Positions 18,291 to 26,243 are shown, counted from the first letter of the stretch. The stretch is DNA of 37,201 bases from Promicromonospora citrea (GCF_013004695.1 NZ_JABEMG010000034.1:1-37201), one strand, 5' to 3'. Notes: generated by a model not told the origin, from the letters alone. Numbers and translations are program-made.

Positions 18291-18304
18291 GGCCGTGTTG
18301 CTAG
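18291..18304 (+). repeat. IS-end-like sequence abutting the IS5-like element
   Basis: GGCCGTGTTGCTAG at 18291-18304 matches the left end of the adjacent IS (GGCTGTGTTGCTAA, 18304-18317) at 12 of 14 positions, in the same orientation. The IS therefore sits immediately next to, or in, a sequence like its own terminus. The last four bases are the CTAG target duplication. Confidence 0.7.
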
Positions 18305-18338
18305 GCTGTGTTGCTAAACCCGTTTCGGTGTCGCGCGG

Positions 18339-19233
18339 GTGAGTCTGAATGTCGTGTCGCGTGATGTGATCTCGGATGAGGCGTGGGCTGTGATCGGGCC
18401 GTTGTTCCCGAGGGTGAAGGCCACGGGCAGGCCGCCTATTGACCGTCGCACGGTGGTCGAGGCGACGGCATGGCGGTTCCGCACGGGCGCGCCGTGGAGG
18501 GACGTACCCGAACGGTTTGGGAACTGGAACACGATCTACAAGAACTTCAACCGGTGGTCGAATGCTGGGGTTTGGGCGCGGGTGCTGGAGAAGACGCAGT
18601 CACTCGCGCAAGAGACCGGTGATCTGGACTGGGTCGCGTCGATCGACTCCGCGATCGTGCGGGTGCATCAGCACGGTGCGACTCTGCCGCGCACCACGGG
18701 GGGCCCTGTCGAATTACAGGAAGTTCGGGCCGGAACCGCCTGACCACGCGATCGGCCGATCGAGAGGCGGCCTGACAACCAAGAGCCATCTCGTCTGCGA
18801 CGGGAAGGGCCGTGTGCTCGCGTTCATCCTCACCCCTGGTCAAGCTGCGGACACGACCATGATGGCCACGACGCTGGAGCAGATCCGGGTGCCCGGCGGC
18901 CGAGGTCGTCCACGGGTTCGGCCGGAGCGGGTGATGGCTGACAAGGGCTACCCATCAAAAGCGAACCGGGCGTGGTTGCGTGAGCGCGGAATCGCGGCGA
19001 CCATTCCCGAACGAAACGACCAGATCGCGCATCGCCTCAAGCGCCAGGGCCGGCCGATCGACTTCGGCGACGTGCAGCGTCTCCGCTACCGCGGCCGCAA
19101 CGTCGTCGAGCGGTGCTTCAACATGCTCAAGCAGTGGCGCGGGATCGCGATGCGCTCAGACAAGACCGCCCGCAACTACCACGCCGGGCTCTGCCTCGCC
19201 GCCACCCTCCACTGGGTCAGCACCACACGCTAA
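18339..19233 (+). CDS. IS5-family transposase, two overlapping frames
   Basis: Frame 1 (18339-18743) encodes the N-terminal part, ISDEAWAVIGPLFP and the DUF4096-like region TGRPPIDRRTVVEATAWRFRTGAPWRDVPERFGNW, up to the first catalytic Asp in SIDSAIVRVHQHG. Frame 2, ending at 19233, supplies DHAIGRSRGGLTTK, the second Asp in MADKGYPS and the Glu in VERCFNMLKQWRGIAMR. The frames change near a run of six G at 18698-18703, the type of slippery site used in several IS5 subgroups; the coordinates require a net +1 (or -2) shift. It could equally be a simple frameshift mutation. With the shift made, the DDE triad is complete. Confidence 0.85.
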
Positions 19234-19339
19234 AGCTCGTGGGCCATACTCGCGGCTCTCTACGCCCCTCGGGTAGGGGGGCGTGGAGGCCGACCTGTTG
19301 TCGCGTGATGCGGGGTTCGCTCAGCCTTAGGATCGGATC

Positions 19340-20200
19340 ATGCCGTCCGTCTTCTCCGTGGGCCGCCCGTCAGGCCGGTCGTTGACTGGTCTCGTCCATG
19401 GTCCGGCGGACGGGACACCGATCCTGTTCATCGCCGGGGCGGGAACCGGCAAGTCCATGGTATTCGGTGAGCATTTGCTTGATACCCGCGGGATCCGGCT
19501 GATCACGATGGATCGTCCCGGCATGGGTGGCTCGGACCCCGATCCCACCCGCACCCCCGCGTCCACAGCAGACGACTATCGCGCGTTCGTCGCCGCCGTG
19601 CTGGGCGTGACCAACCCCAACGTTCCCGTTGTTGCGAACTCGCAGGGCGCAGTGTTCGGTCTAGCCGTGGCCGCCCAGGGGTGGGCCCAGACTCTTGTTC
19701 TGGTCTCACCAGCAGATGAAGTAGCCGACCCGTCAGTGCGCGCGCTGCTTCCCGAGACTGCGCGCGCTCTCCCCGATCTCGCGCAGAGCGCACCGGACGC
19801 CGCTCGGGACCTCCTGCGGTCCTTCACACCGCGTGCCATGCGCGACATGGTCCTGGATGGCTCCGACGCGCAGGACCGTGCCGTCTACACCGCACCTGCC
19901 TTCGACGCCCTCTACCAAACCGCTCTCGCGGAGGGCTTCGCGGGAGACGGCAGCGGGTACGTCGCCGACACAATGATGGCAAGCACACGCTGGCCCATCA
20001 ATTTCGCCACGATCACAACCCCTGTCACCGTGCTCTTCGGAGCCCACGACCAAGTGCACTCCCCTGATCACGGCGCGATCCTCACAACCCGCCTCCCAAA
20101 CGCTCAACGAACCGTTGTAAGCAACGCCGGCGGTGCACTCCTCTGGACCCACTCCGACCTCGTGTTCAACGCAGCACTCCAGCACCCAGAAATGCTTTAG
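19340..20200 (+). CDS. Alpha/beta-hydrolase passenger gene of the IS
   Basis: A 286-residue alpha/beta-hydrolase-fold protein. The oxyanion region FIAGAGTGKSM is followed by DRPGMGGSDP, the nucleophile elbow VVANSQGAVFG (Ser near residue 100), an acidic residue in LFGAHDQVHSPDH and a histidine in LLWTHSDLVF. The substrate is unknown; the fold covers esterases, epoxide hydrolases and dehalogenases. It lies between the transposase and the right inverted repeat of the same IS, 106 bp after the transposase, and reads in the same direction. Its TAG stop was preserved by the later TTA insertion, because both the old and new downstream sequences begin with G. Confidence 0.8.
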   Translation: MPSVFSVGRPSGRSLTGLVHGPADGTPILFIAGAGTGKSMVFGEHLLDTRGIRLITMDRPGMGGSDPDPTRTPASTADDYRAFVAAVLGVTNPNVPVVANSQGAVFGLAVAAQGWAQTLVLVSPADEVADPSVRALLPETARALPDLAQSAPDAARDLLRSFTPRAMRDMVLDGSDAQDRAVYTAPAFDALYQTALAEGFAGDGSGYVADTMMASTRWPINFATITTPVTVLFGAHDQVHSPDHGAILTTRLPNAQRTVVSNAGGALLWTHSDLVFNAALQHPEML

Positions 20201-20228
20201 AGCTCGCGCGGATAGGACGGCGTATGGA

Positions 20229-21067
20229 TCAGGGGCACCGGGCAGGACGAGAGTCCCACCGGTAGCGCTTCCAGGACTGCCGGACCAGGCGGCGGATGAT
20301 GATGATCGCGCTGGCCAGCGCCACCCAGGCGTTCTGCACGCACCCTTGCCGGTCGGTCACCCTCGCCAGCGCCGAGAACCCTCTGTTGTGCCATGAGTTG
20401 GTCCGCTCGACGACCCATCGACGAGTGTGGTTGATAGGCAGGAATACCCCCTTGGGAGTGATGTTCGGGGTGCAGCCCAGCTCGGAGAGAAGATCCCGGG
20501 TCCGAGCCGAGTCATAGCCCGCATCCAGGTGAACCGTGATGACCTCAGGAAGCCTGAATCCGACCACGGCGAGGGTCTCTAGCGTCGGACGCAGGAGCGG
20601 AGAGTCGTTCCTGTTGGCCCCGGCCAGCACCCATCCGATCGGTATCCCGCCGCCGTCCACGAGCACCGATCTCTTGAGACCCAATTTGCCGCGGTCGACA
20701 GGGCTGCGGCCGGTGTTCTCTCCTCCGCACGGTGCCTTGACGATGCATCCGTCGACCACGAGGTTGTCCAGGTCGAGGCCGACAGCCTGGTCGTAGGCTT
20801 CCAGCGCCAGGTGGTGGAGCCGCTCGACACGCCGGCACGGATCCACTCGTCCCGGCGGGCTCGCATCGTGGTCGCCGAGCAGGTCTCATCGGCGTGCTGC
20901 TGGTAGGTACCTCCCAGGACGAGGCGGGCCAGAAGCTTGTCAAAGACGACCCGGTCTGGGATGCGCGGGCGGTGACACCCCAAAGGGTGGTTGATGTTGC
21001 GTTCGGGCAGCAGGGCTCGGAACTGTTCCCACAGAGGGTCGGCGATGAAGCCGGGCAGGACGGGCAC
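20229..21067 (-). pseudogene. IS5-type transposase, frameshifted
   Basis: The N-terminal frame (21067 down to about 20830) starts at a GTG and reads MPVLPGFIADPLWEQFRALLPE to RRDEWIRAGV. The C-terminal frame continues with ERLHHLALEAYDQAVGLDLDNLVVDGCIVKAPCGG, then HLDAGYDSARTRDLL and WVVERTNSWHNRGF, which hold the DDE residues. The shift lies in a GTGT dinucleotide repeat (ACAC on the + strand, 20827-20830). Losing one GT would give an uninterrupted frame, so a recent dinucleotide duplication is the simplest explanation; programmed frameshifting is the alternative. The C-terminus ends 30 bp inside the left inverted repeat. Confidence 0.82.
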
Positions 21068-21153
21068 GTGGTCTTGTGATCGTCGTCGTCGAGAAGAAGG
21101 GCGGGGCCGCCGCGCCGTACCCGTCCGGGCGCGGTGCGGCGGCCCCGGTCCTG

Positions 21154-22575
21154 CTACCCGACCTGCGGCTGCCCCGCCGCGGTGGACGGCGAGCGGGAGA
21201 TGACCACGGCACCGACGACCAGCCCGATAACGGCGAGCACCGCAGCGACCACGAACGGGTCCCCGGAGTGCAGGGCCGGTGCGAACCCGAGGCCGACGTA
21301 GACGGCCACCCCGGCTGCTCCGCCGAGCTGGTCAGATGCTCGCTGGACGCCGGAGGCGATCCCGGCGTCCTCCTCGGTGGTGCCGCTGACTGCGATGTAC
21401 TGCAGACCCACGAGCCCGAAGCCCATGCCCGCTGCGATCAGTAGCATCGCCGGGAGCAGCCACACCGCTCCACCATCCAGGACGGCCACGAGCGCGACCA
21501 CGCCCATCGCGCCGGCAGCCGCTGCCAGGCCGACCAGCACGCAGGCGCGTGCGCCCCAGTGTCCCAGCAGCCGAGGCACGAGCACCGAGGCCACGATCAG
21601 CGCCACGGCCAGGGGCAGCATCGTCAGGCCTGCCCCCAGAGGCCCGATACCGAGCCTGTCCTGCAGGTAGAACGTGAACAGCAGGAACGAGGTCGACAAC
21701 GCACCGCTGAGCAGCATCGTCGTCAGGTTCGCCCGCAGCCGGGCCCGATCGGCGAAGAAGGTCAGCGGGACCAGCGGGTTCGGCGACCTCGACTCGACCC
21801 GCACGAACCCGGCAGCAGCCAGCACCGCGCACACCAGCGCGACCCCGCTGACCCACAGGCCGGTGGCAGGCTCGCCCGCCTCGACCGCGGCGTAGACGAA
21901 CAGCAGCGGGCACGCGGTCAGCAGGAGCGAACCGGGAAGGTCCAAGCGGCACCGTCCCCCGGACGCGGGCCGGTCGGCCGGTACCAGGAGCAGCGCGGCC
22001 ACGATCACGACCAGGATGAAGGGCACCGAGACCAGGAAGACCCAGCGCCAGCCCAGGTGGGCGGTGATGATCCCTGACAGGGCGAACCCGAGAACCAGGC
22101 CGCAGCTGGCCACGGCCGCCCACACGCTCAGGGCCCGTGAGCGGCGCGGCCCCTCGGGGAAGAGCAGCACGATGGTCGCCATCGCCGCGGGCAGCGCGAC
22201 AGCCTCGCCCGCGCCCTGGAGCAGGCGGGCCGCGACCAGGACCGGAAAGGACGGGGCCAGGCCAGCCAGCAGGGAGGCCGCGCCGAAGACGCTCGTGCCG
22301 ACCAGGAGGGTGCGGCGGCGGCCGAGAAGGTCACCGAGCCGACCGCCGAGCATCAGCAGCCCTCCGCCGGTGATGGTGTAGCCGACCACGACCCAGGTCA
22401 GGGAGTGTCCCCCGACGCCGAGGTCCGCGCCGATCGAGGGCAGCGCGATGTTGACCACGGTCACGTCGACCGCGATGAAGAACTGCAGCATCGACATCGC
22501 GCACAGCACGAGCCATGCGCGCACAGGGGCGGGACCGATCCCGCATGAAGTGGTGGAAGTGCCTGAAAGCATCAA
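21154..22575 (-). CDS. MFS drug-efflux transporter, DHA2-like (IS passenger)
   Basis: A 473-residue integral membrane protein with about fourteen hydrophobic segments, as in the DHA2 (14-TM) drug:H+ antiporters. Family landmarks are the N-terminal VDVTVVNIALPSIGADLG, the motif A loop GRLGDLLGRRRTLL, and the motif C-like GLVLGFALSGIITAHLGWRWVFLV. It is complete, and the C-terminus TAAGQPQVG is short. Substrate cannot be predicted. It follows the regulatory palindrome at 22675-22701 and ends 87 bp before the transposase start on the same strand. It lies within the IS inverted repeats, so it can move with the element. Confidence 0.9.
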   Translation of the reverse strand: MMLSGTSTTSCGIGPAPVRAWLVLCAMSMLQFFIAVDVTVVNIALPSIGADLGVGGHSLTWVVVGYTITGGGLLMLGGRLGDLLGRRRTLLVGTSVFGAASLLAGLAPSFPVLVAARLLQGAGEAVALPAAMATIVLLFPEGPRRSRALSVWAAVASCGLVLGFALSGIITAHLGWRWVFLVSVPFILVVIVAALLLVPADRPASGGRCRLDLPGSLLLTACPLLFVYAAVEAGEPATGLWVSGVALVCAVLAAAGFVRVESRSPNPLVPLTFFADRARLRANLTTMLLSGALSTSFLLFTFYLQDRLGIGPLGAGLTMLPLAVALIVASVLVPRLLGHWGARACVLVGLAAAAGAMGVVALVAVLDGGAVWLLPAMLLIAAGMGFGLVGLQYIAVSGTTEEDAGIASGVQRASDQLGGAAGVAVYVGLGFAPALHSGDPFVVAAVLAVIGLVVGAVVISRSPSTAAGQPQVG

Positions 22576-22674
22576 TTGCTCCGTCGCTCTGAAGAGTTTC
22601 CGAGCAGCACGAAGGGCCGCTCCGGTCTGATCACGAAGCGGCTGGACGTTCCAGGTGAGGTGTTGCTGTGTGCC

Positions 22675-22701
22675 GGACGTCCCGCCGCTAGCGGGACGTC
22701 C
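22675..22701. promoter_or_regulatory. Perfect 11-bp inverted repeat upstream of the MFS gene
   Basis: GGACGTCCCGC (22675-22685) and its complement (22691-22701) flank the loop CGCTA. It lies 100 bp upstream of the MFS start. It could be an operator for an unlinked regulator or a leader hairpin or attenuator. No regulator gene lies within the element. Confidence 0.6.
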
Positions 22702-22808
22702 TGGTCACTGCCGCGCAAGCGGCCGAGCTCGAAGCGCCTGACATGGTACAGATGCTAGCAGCGGGGAATATTCGCCCCCGGACCTGTCCCTCCTATCCGC
22801 GCGAGCTC

Positions 22809-23081
22809 TTAGCAACACGCCCTAGTCGCACGATCTTCAGGAGGCTCGCCGCGATGCTGATCGAGTACACGCCGGGCTTCTTCTTGCATCCCGCCCTGTG
22901 AGAGTGCCAGCGCTGCTGCGGCAGCTGCGCCGGCATCACGCGCTACGTTCGGGATCGGGCGTACGGCAACGGCCCTTTGTGCGGCGGCTCTGATGCCGCA
23001 GATGCAATCCGCCTCGCCCCAGCCCCCGGTGTGCGTCGGGTCGTGTGCGGCGCATCGGATCTTCCTCGTATATGAGGACAT
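22809..23081 (-). CDS. Small hypothetical protein, last codons replaced by IS insertion
   Basis: A 90-codon ORF starting at ATG 23081. It has a Cys/His-containing N-terminal part (IRCAAHDPTHTGGWGEADCICG) that could bind a metal, then an Ala-rich helix and LSQGGMQEEARRVLDQHRG. I recognise no family. Its last four codons and stop lie in the IS terminus. Without the IS, the frame would have ended SNTA at a TAA at 18288-18290, also 90 codons, leaving it convergent with the OLD gene. So it is probably still nearly intact. There is no clear ribosome-binding site. The remaining 281 bp to comM fragment 2 show no convincing gene. Confidence 0.45.
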   Translation of the reverse strand: MSSYTRKIRCAAHDPTHTGGWGEADCICGIRAAAQRAVAVRPIPNVARDAGAAAAAALALSQGGMQEEARRVLDQHRGEPPEDRATRACC

Positions 23082-23321
23082 GCGCGCAACGTTACCGGAA
23101 GCGATGACTACCGATAATGCGAGGTTTCCGGTCTCCGCCCTTGGCTGGAGGCGGAGCCGCCTCAGATCAGTTCTGCGCGCACGTGGGTGTGAGGTTCACG
23201 GGCAGCGTCAAGCCTGACGACGAGCGGGACCCCGCGGTCTCTTTAACGATCGGCCGCGCGGCGCGGTTGCTTGTTTACGAGTCGATTATGCTGTTCTGAC
23301 ACGACCTATTGACGAGCGTGC

Positions 23322-23327
23322 TAAAAT
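23322..23327 (+). promoter_or_regulatory. Outward -10-like element at the right end of island 1
   Basis: TAAAAT at 23322-23327, preceded by TGC, resembles an extended -10 box. It points into comM fragment 2, which begins 36 bp downstream. No matching -35 was found. Confidence 0.25.
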
Positions 23328-23362
23328 CGCATGGGGACCTGTGTAGCAAACGCGTATGCATT

Positions 23363-23627
23363 CCGCCGGGCGCGGGCAAGACGATGCTCGCGTCACGCAT
23401 GCCCGGCATCCTGCCCGACCTCACCGACCGGGAAGCGGTCGAGGTCACCGCCGTGCACTCCGTCGCCGGGATGTTCGACCCGGGCGGCGGGCTCATCCGC
23501 CGTCCGCCGTTCGAGGACCCGCACCACACCGCGACCGCGGCTGCCGTGGTGGGCGGTGGGTCGGGTGTGCCGCGGCCCGGTGCGGTGTCCCGCGCGCACC
23601 GCGGCATCCTGTTCATGGACGAGGCGC
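23363..23627 (+). pseudogene. comM: ComM fragment 2, Walker A to Walker B
   Basis: These 265 bases encode [20 protein letters not shown] through [10 protein letters not shown], which is exactly the AAA+ core of ComM between the Walker A and Walker B motifs. The left edge repeats CCGCCGGG of fragment 1; the right edge repeats GAGGCGC of fragment 3. High-GC codon use matches the backbone and differs from the islands on both sides. In the ancestral gene this piece joined 16403 on the left and 36374 on the right, without loss or gain of a codon. Confidence 0.93.
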
Positions 23628-23639
23628 GAGAAATCGCAA

Positions 23640-23963
23640 TCACACGAGTTCGCCTAGGCATTCGGCGCAGTCAGCCTCGTGCAGTTCGTCCTCGCGAAAG
23701 TGGGACGTCAGGATCCCCGTGAGCTCCCTATCGCGCAGCTCGCCTGGGCGGTCCCCGATTTTCTCGCCGAGCCGCACGAGAGCTACGCCCAGCGCGACGG
23801 TGAGCAGGCGGTCGGCGCTGCCCCAGCCGATTGCCTGGGCCGTCTACTTCGCGAACCGGGCACCCCTGAGCCGCTCCTGCTCCGGGCGGAACTCCCACGG
23901 GTCGATCTCGTGGGAGTCCTGAAAGATCGACGAGTACGCGACAACGGAAGAATGCCCGGTCAT
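23640..23963 (-). pseudogene. Small gene with an internal TAG, function unknown
   Basis: On the - strand an ATG at 23963 opens MTGHSSVVAYSSIFQDSHE and reaches a TAG at 23844-23846. The same frame then continues for 67 codons (TAQAIGWGSADRLLTVALG, later RLGEKIGDRPGELRDREL and [13 protein letters not shown]) to a TGA at 23640-23642. Codon use is gene-like on both sides of the TAG, so this is probably a 107-codon gene with a nonsense mutation. Two short genes, or a + strand frame over the same stretch, are alternatives. The gene ends 13 bases from the comM fragment. No family was recognised. Confidence 0.35.
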
Positions 23964-24056
23964 AGCGCTACTGCAAGGCTGAGCCAGCGACAGTGCTCCG
24001 CGCGAAACGCCATTCGTTTGACCTGCTCATGGTTGCGGTTTGAGAACAGGCCGGCC

Positions 24057-25529
24057 TCACAGGCCTGCCCGGGCAAGGAGCCAGTGCATGTATGCGGGTG
24101 GCAGGTTGGGATTACTAGCTGCCGCGGTCGCAACTGTTTCCGACGGATCGGCCACCAATTGTTTTAGGTCATGGGTCGGGAGCCGGGGATGGGTCGCGAT
24201 CACACGGCGCACCGTGTAATCGGGATCGGAGGCCAGGCGGCGGACGAGTTCGACCGGCAGGTCGGGGTCGCGTGGGGCGAGCTGGCGCATTCTTGGTTCG
24301 GGATCGGTGGCTAGACGCTGAAGAACGTGAGCCGGGAGGGGGAAGTCATCGGCTGGGCGCCACCGGGTCTTCTTTTCTGGGCGGTAGCTGCGGTCGATGC
24401 GTTCGGCGGTGACGGGATCGATTCTGTGACGGGCGTGCAGGGCCATCGTCGTGCGGACGCTGCTCTCTTCATCGTCAAGTAGTCGGGCCACGGCCGGCGC
24501 CGGGAGGCAGTCGGACATCGCGGCGGAGGCGCGGAAACAGGCGTAGGGCGAGTCGATGTACGGCAAGGGGTCAGCAGTCACCCACGGCAGACGCAGTGTC
24601 CGAAGCTCCAGACGTGCTATTTCGCTCATGACCTGCCCTTCAAGCGCCTCGTCGTCCAGGACCTGGTGGTCGAGAGGCCAGCCCTTCGGGGGCACGTCGG
24701 ACAAGATCCGGGAGTGGATGGCTGCGCGGGTTGACTCGGCGGTGTCCTGACGGGCGAAGATGTGAAGCGCGACCAGTGGGCTGGGATCGTCGGCAAGAGT
24801 GTCGCGCAGTGGGGGTGGCAGGTCGGGGTGCTTTGCGAGTTCCTCGCGCACACCTTCGTCCGGGTCGCCAGCAAGCCAACGGGCCGTGTCGGCAACCAGT
24901 GTGCAGTGGCGCACCGCGCCGGCGCGGGTGACCGGGTCGGTCAGTAGCGCCGGGAGCAGATCGGGAGGCGGGACCGGGTGGGGAAGCTGTCGATAGTAGG
25001 TCGCGCAGGCTGCCGCGCGCACCGCGTCATCGGGATCCGTCAGCAGGAGCCGACGCATCGTTTCCGGGGCCTGCGTCCACCATTGGGCAAGCGACGCCCG
25101 GACCTTCGGGTCGGGGTCAGCAGCCAGCCGGGCGCGCAGATCCGCCGGAACGTGATCGTTTTCGGCCAGCCATTGGCGCACCCGCGGGTCAGCGTCGCCG
25201 AGTAGCCGTTCGAACAACTCTCGCGGTGCGTCGTGCGCGCCGACCACTATGGCCGCGCGTATCGCCGGATCCGGGTGCTCGGTGAGCGTTATTCGGAAGG
25301 CATGGGGGAGGCTGTGGTTGAGTGCGAGCGAGTGCATGAGCCAGTGGTCGTCGGCGGCGATGATGTCGGCGACCATGTCGTCGGTCAGGTCCGGGCGCTT
25401 GGCAACGTTGCCGAAGCCTTTGCGGTAAGCGAAGAAGCGGCGGACGAGGGCGGGCGGTAGCGCGGGATTCTCGGAGAGTCCCGACATCACCTTGTCGAGG
25501 TGGATCGGCGGCGGTTCGGCGTCCGACAC
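24057..25529 (-). CDS. Leucine-rich-repeat-variant (LRV/HEAT-like) repeat protein
   Basis: A 490-residue protein built of about 23-25-residue repeats of the form L-x-D-P-D-x-x-V/I-R-x-x-x-A, such as LTEHPDPAIRAAIV, LAADPDPKVRASLA, LATDPEPRMRQLAP and LASDPDYTVRRVIATHP. This is the leucine-rich repeat variant (LRV) pattern, an alpha-solenoid likely to serve protein or nucleic-acid binding. There is no catalytic motif, signal peptide or membrane segment. GTG 25529 has AGAAGGG at 25539-25545 with 9-base spacing. It is the main cargo of the proximal unit of island 2; its role there is unknown. Confidence 0.82.
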   Translation of the reverse strand: MSDAEPPPIHLDKVMSGLSENPALPPALVRRFFAYRKGFGNVAKRPDLTDDMVADIIAADDHWLMHSLALNHSLPHAFRITLTEHPDPAIRAAIVVGAHDAPRELFERLLGDADPRVRQWLAENDHVPADLRARLAADPDPKVRASLAQWWTQAPETMRRLLLTDPDDAVRAAACATYYRQLPHPVPPPDLLPALLTDPVTRAGAVRHCTLVADTARWLAGDPDEGVREELAKHPDLPPPLRDTLADDPSPLVALHIFARQDTAESTRAAIHSRILSDVPPKGWPLDHQVLDDEALEGQVMSEIARLELRTLRLPWVTADPLPYIDSPYACFRASAAMSDCLPAPAVARLLDDEESSVRTTMALHARHRIDPVTAERIDRSYRPEKKTRWRPADDFPLPAHVLQRLATDPEPRMRQLAPRDPDLPVELVRRLASDPDYTVRRVIATHPRLPTHDLKQLVADPSETVATAAASNPNLPPAYMHWLLARAGL

Positions 25530-25780
25530 GACAAGCGACCCTTCTGGCGCGGCAAGCTGAACGCCGAGTCTCTCATGCGTGCTCGTCCGCGGTGGATGTT
25601 GTCGAGCGAGGGTTGGACGGCGCCATTAGGTTCGGCGCGTGACGACTCCCTGCAGGTGCTGAGCCCGTACAGCCACCGCCCGTCGGCCCAGAGGGTGTGT
25701 TGGTTATTCGCCCTCCACTCCGCGTCATACCCGGCGACTTCGTCCCTCCACACTGATGAGCAATAGAGAGGCACGAGACC

Positions 25781-26185
25781 ATGCGCACCGCCGCTTCCCT
25801 TCTCGCTCTCGGCGTGGCTCTCGGCCTGGCGGCGTGCTCTGCACCCGACGACAGGCCGGAGGCACTGCCCGACGAGAGCGTCCCCGCCGCAACCTCTACA
25901 CCGACGCCGGCTTTCGAAGATCCGGCTGCCGAAGCGGAAGCGTTGTATGCCGAGCACGGCGGAACCTACCTCGGTGAGGCCATCGTCGAAGAGGTCAGTC
26001 TCGGAGTGTGCGAGCAGATCGAGAGCGACTCGGTCGGCGTTGCCTTCCGTGACCTCGTCACCGTCGGCGGCTACTCGTCCGACGACGCCGCGATGGCCCT
26101 CCTCGTCGCGGCCTATGTGTACTGTCCCGAACACCTGCCCGCCGTCGAGAAGTGGGCAGAGCCGTTGCCAGAGTTCGGCGAGTAG
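25781..26185 (+). CDS. DUF732-like lipoprotein
   Basis: A 134-residue secreted lipoprotein. The signal peptide MRTAASLLALGVALGLAAC ends in the lipobox LAAC with Cys19, followed by a Pro/Thr/Glu-rich linker. The domain after residue 50 (EALYAEHGGTYLGEAIVEE, CEQIESDSVGVAFRDLV, ALLVAAYVYCPEHLP) has the two-cysteine, C-terminal YCP pattern of actinobacterial DUF732 proteins. The ATG is preceded by GAGAGGCACGAGA. It is oriented away from the LRV gene. The 251 bp between them hold no accepted gene. Confidence 0.8.
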   Translation: MRTAASLLALGVALGLAACSAPDDRPEALPDESVPAATSTPTPAFEDPAAEAEALYAEHGGTYLGEAIVEEVSLGVCEQIESDSVGVAFRDLVTVGGYSSDDAAMALLVAAYVYCPEHLPAVEKWAEPLPEFGE

Positions 26186-26243
26186 GGGGCTGACCGTCCA
26201 GCTGGTGGGCGCACCGTTCTAGTCTCACCTAGCCGCGGGACCC

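Larger units (their letters stand above)
20200..22808. mobile_element. Second IS carrying an MFS efflux passenger gene (transporter-IS type)
   Basis: A 2609-bp element bounded by perfect 18-bp inverted repeats (GAGCTCGCGCGGATAGGA at 20200-20217; complement at 22791-22808) and a 3-bp target duplication TTA (20197-20199 and 22809-22811). It contains an IS5-type transposase and a DHA2-like MFS transporter, both on the - strand. No inverted repeat lies between the two genes, so the transporter is inside the mobile unit. It has inserted into the right end of the hydrolase-carrying IS. Confidence 0.88.
18305..22821. mobile_element. IS5-like element with alpha/beta-hydrolase passenger, itself interrupted by a second IS
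   Basis: The element is flanked by CTAG (18301-18304 and 22822-22825). Its ends are inverted repeats: GCTGTGTTGCTAA at 18305-18317 against the reverse complement of 22809-22821 (GGCGTGTTGCTAA), 11 of 13 identical. A second IS occupies 20200-22808; removing it with one TTA copy restores the right end (CTTTAGCAACACGCC) directly after the hydrolase stop. The original element would be about 1.9 kb: a frameshifted IS5-type transposase plus one passenger gene transcribed the same way. The short 4-bp CTAG duplication fits IS5-family insertion. Confidence 0.8.
16404..23370. mobile_element. Island 1, inserted in the comM Walker A codons
   Basis: 6967 bp separate comM fragments 1 and 2. The edges share CCGCCGGG (16396-16403 and 23363-23370), which could be a target duplication or a recombination core. 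Cargo: an OLD-family nuclease, a nested pair of passenger-carrying insertion sequences, and a 90-codon - strand gene. Codon use and GC are lower than in the backbone. I see no integrase, resolvase or transposase other than those of the nested ISs, so the agent that inserted the island is unknown. Confidence 0.85.

Noticed and set aside
16439-23660. TCGCCTAGGC shared near the left ends of both islands (16439-16448 and 23651-23660)
   Set aside because: At island 1 it overlaps the TAGGCT -10-like box of the OLD gene, and it lies at different distances from the two junctions. A chance 10-mer is plausible, so it is not used as evidence of related elements.
23679-24167. A + strand frame at the left edge of island 2
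   Set aside because: It overlaps the more gene-like - strand frame, has no recognised domain, and its C-terminal part is rich in Arg, Ser and Cys with poor codon use.
25573-25770. A - strand frame with a Trp-rich stretch upstream of the LRV gene
   Set aside because: It has no start with a ribosome-binding site of its own and runs antisense into the DUF732-like lipoprotein. It might be a remnant, but evidence is too weak.
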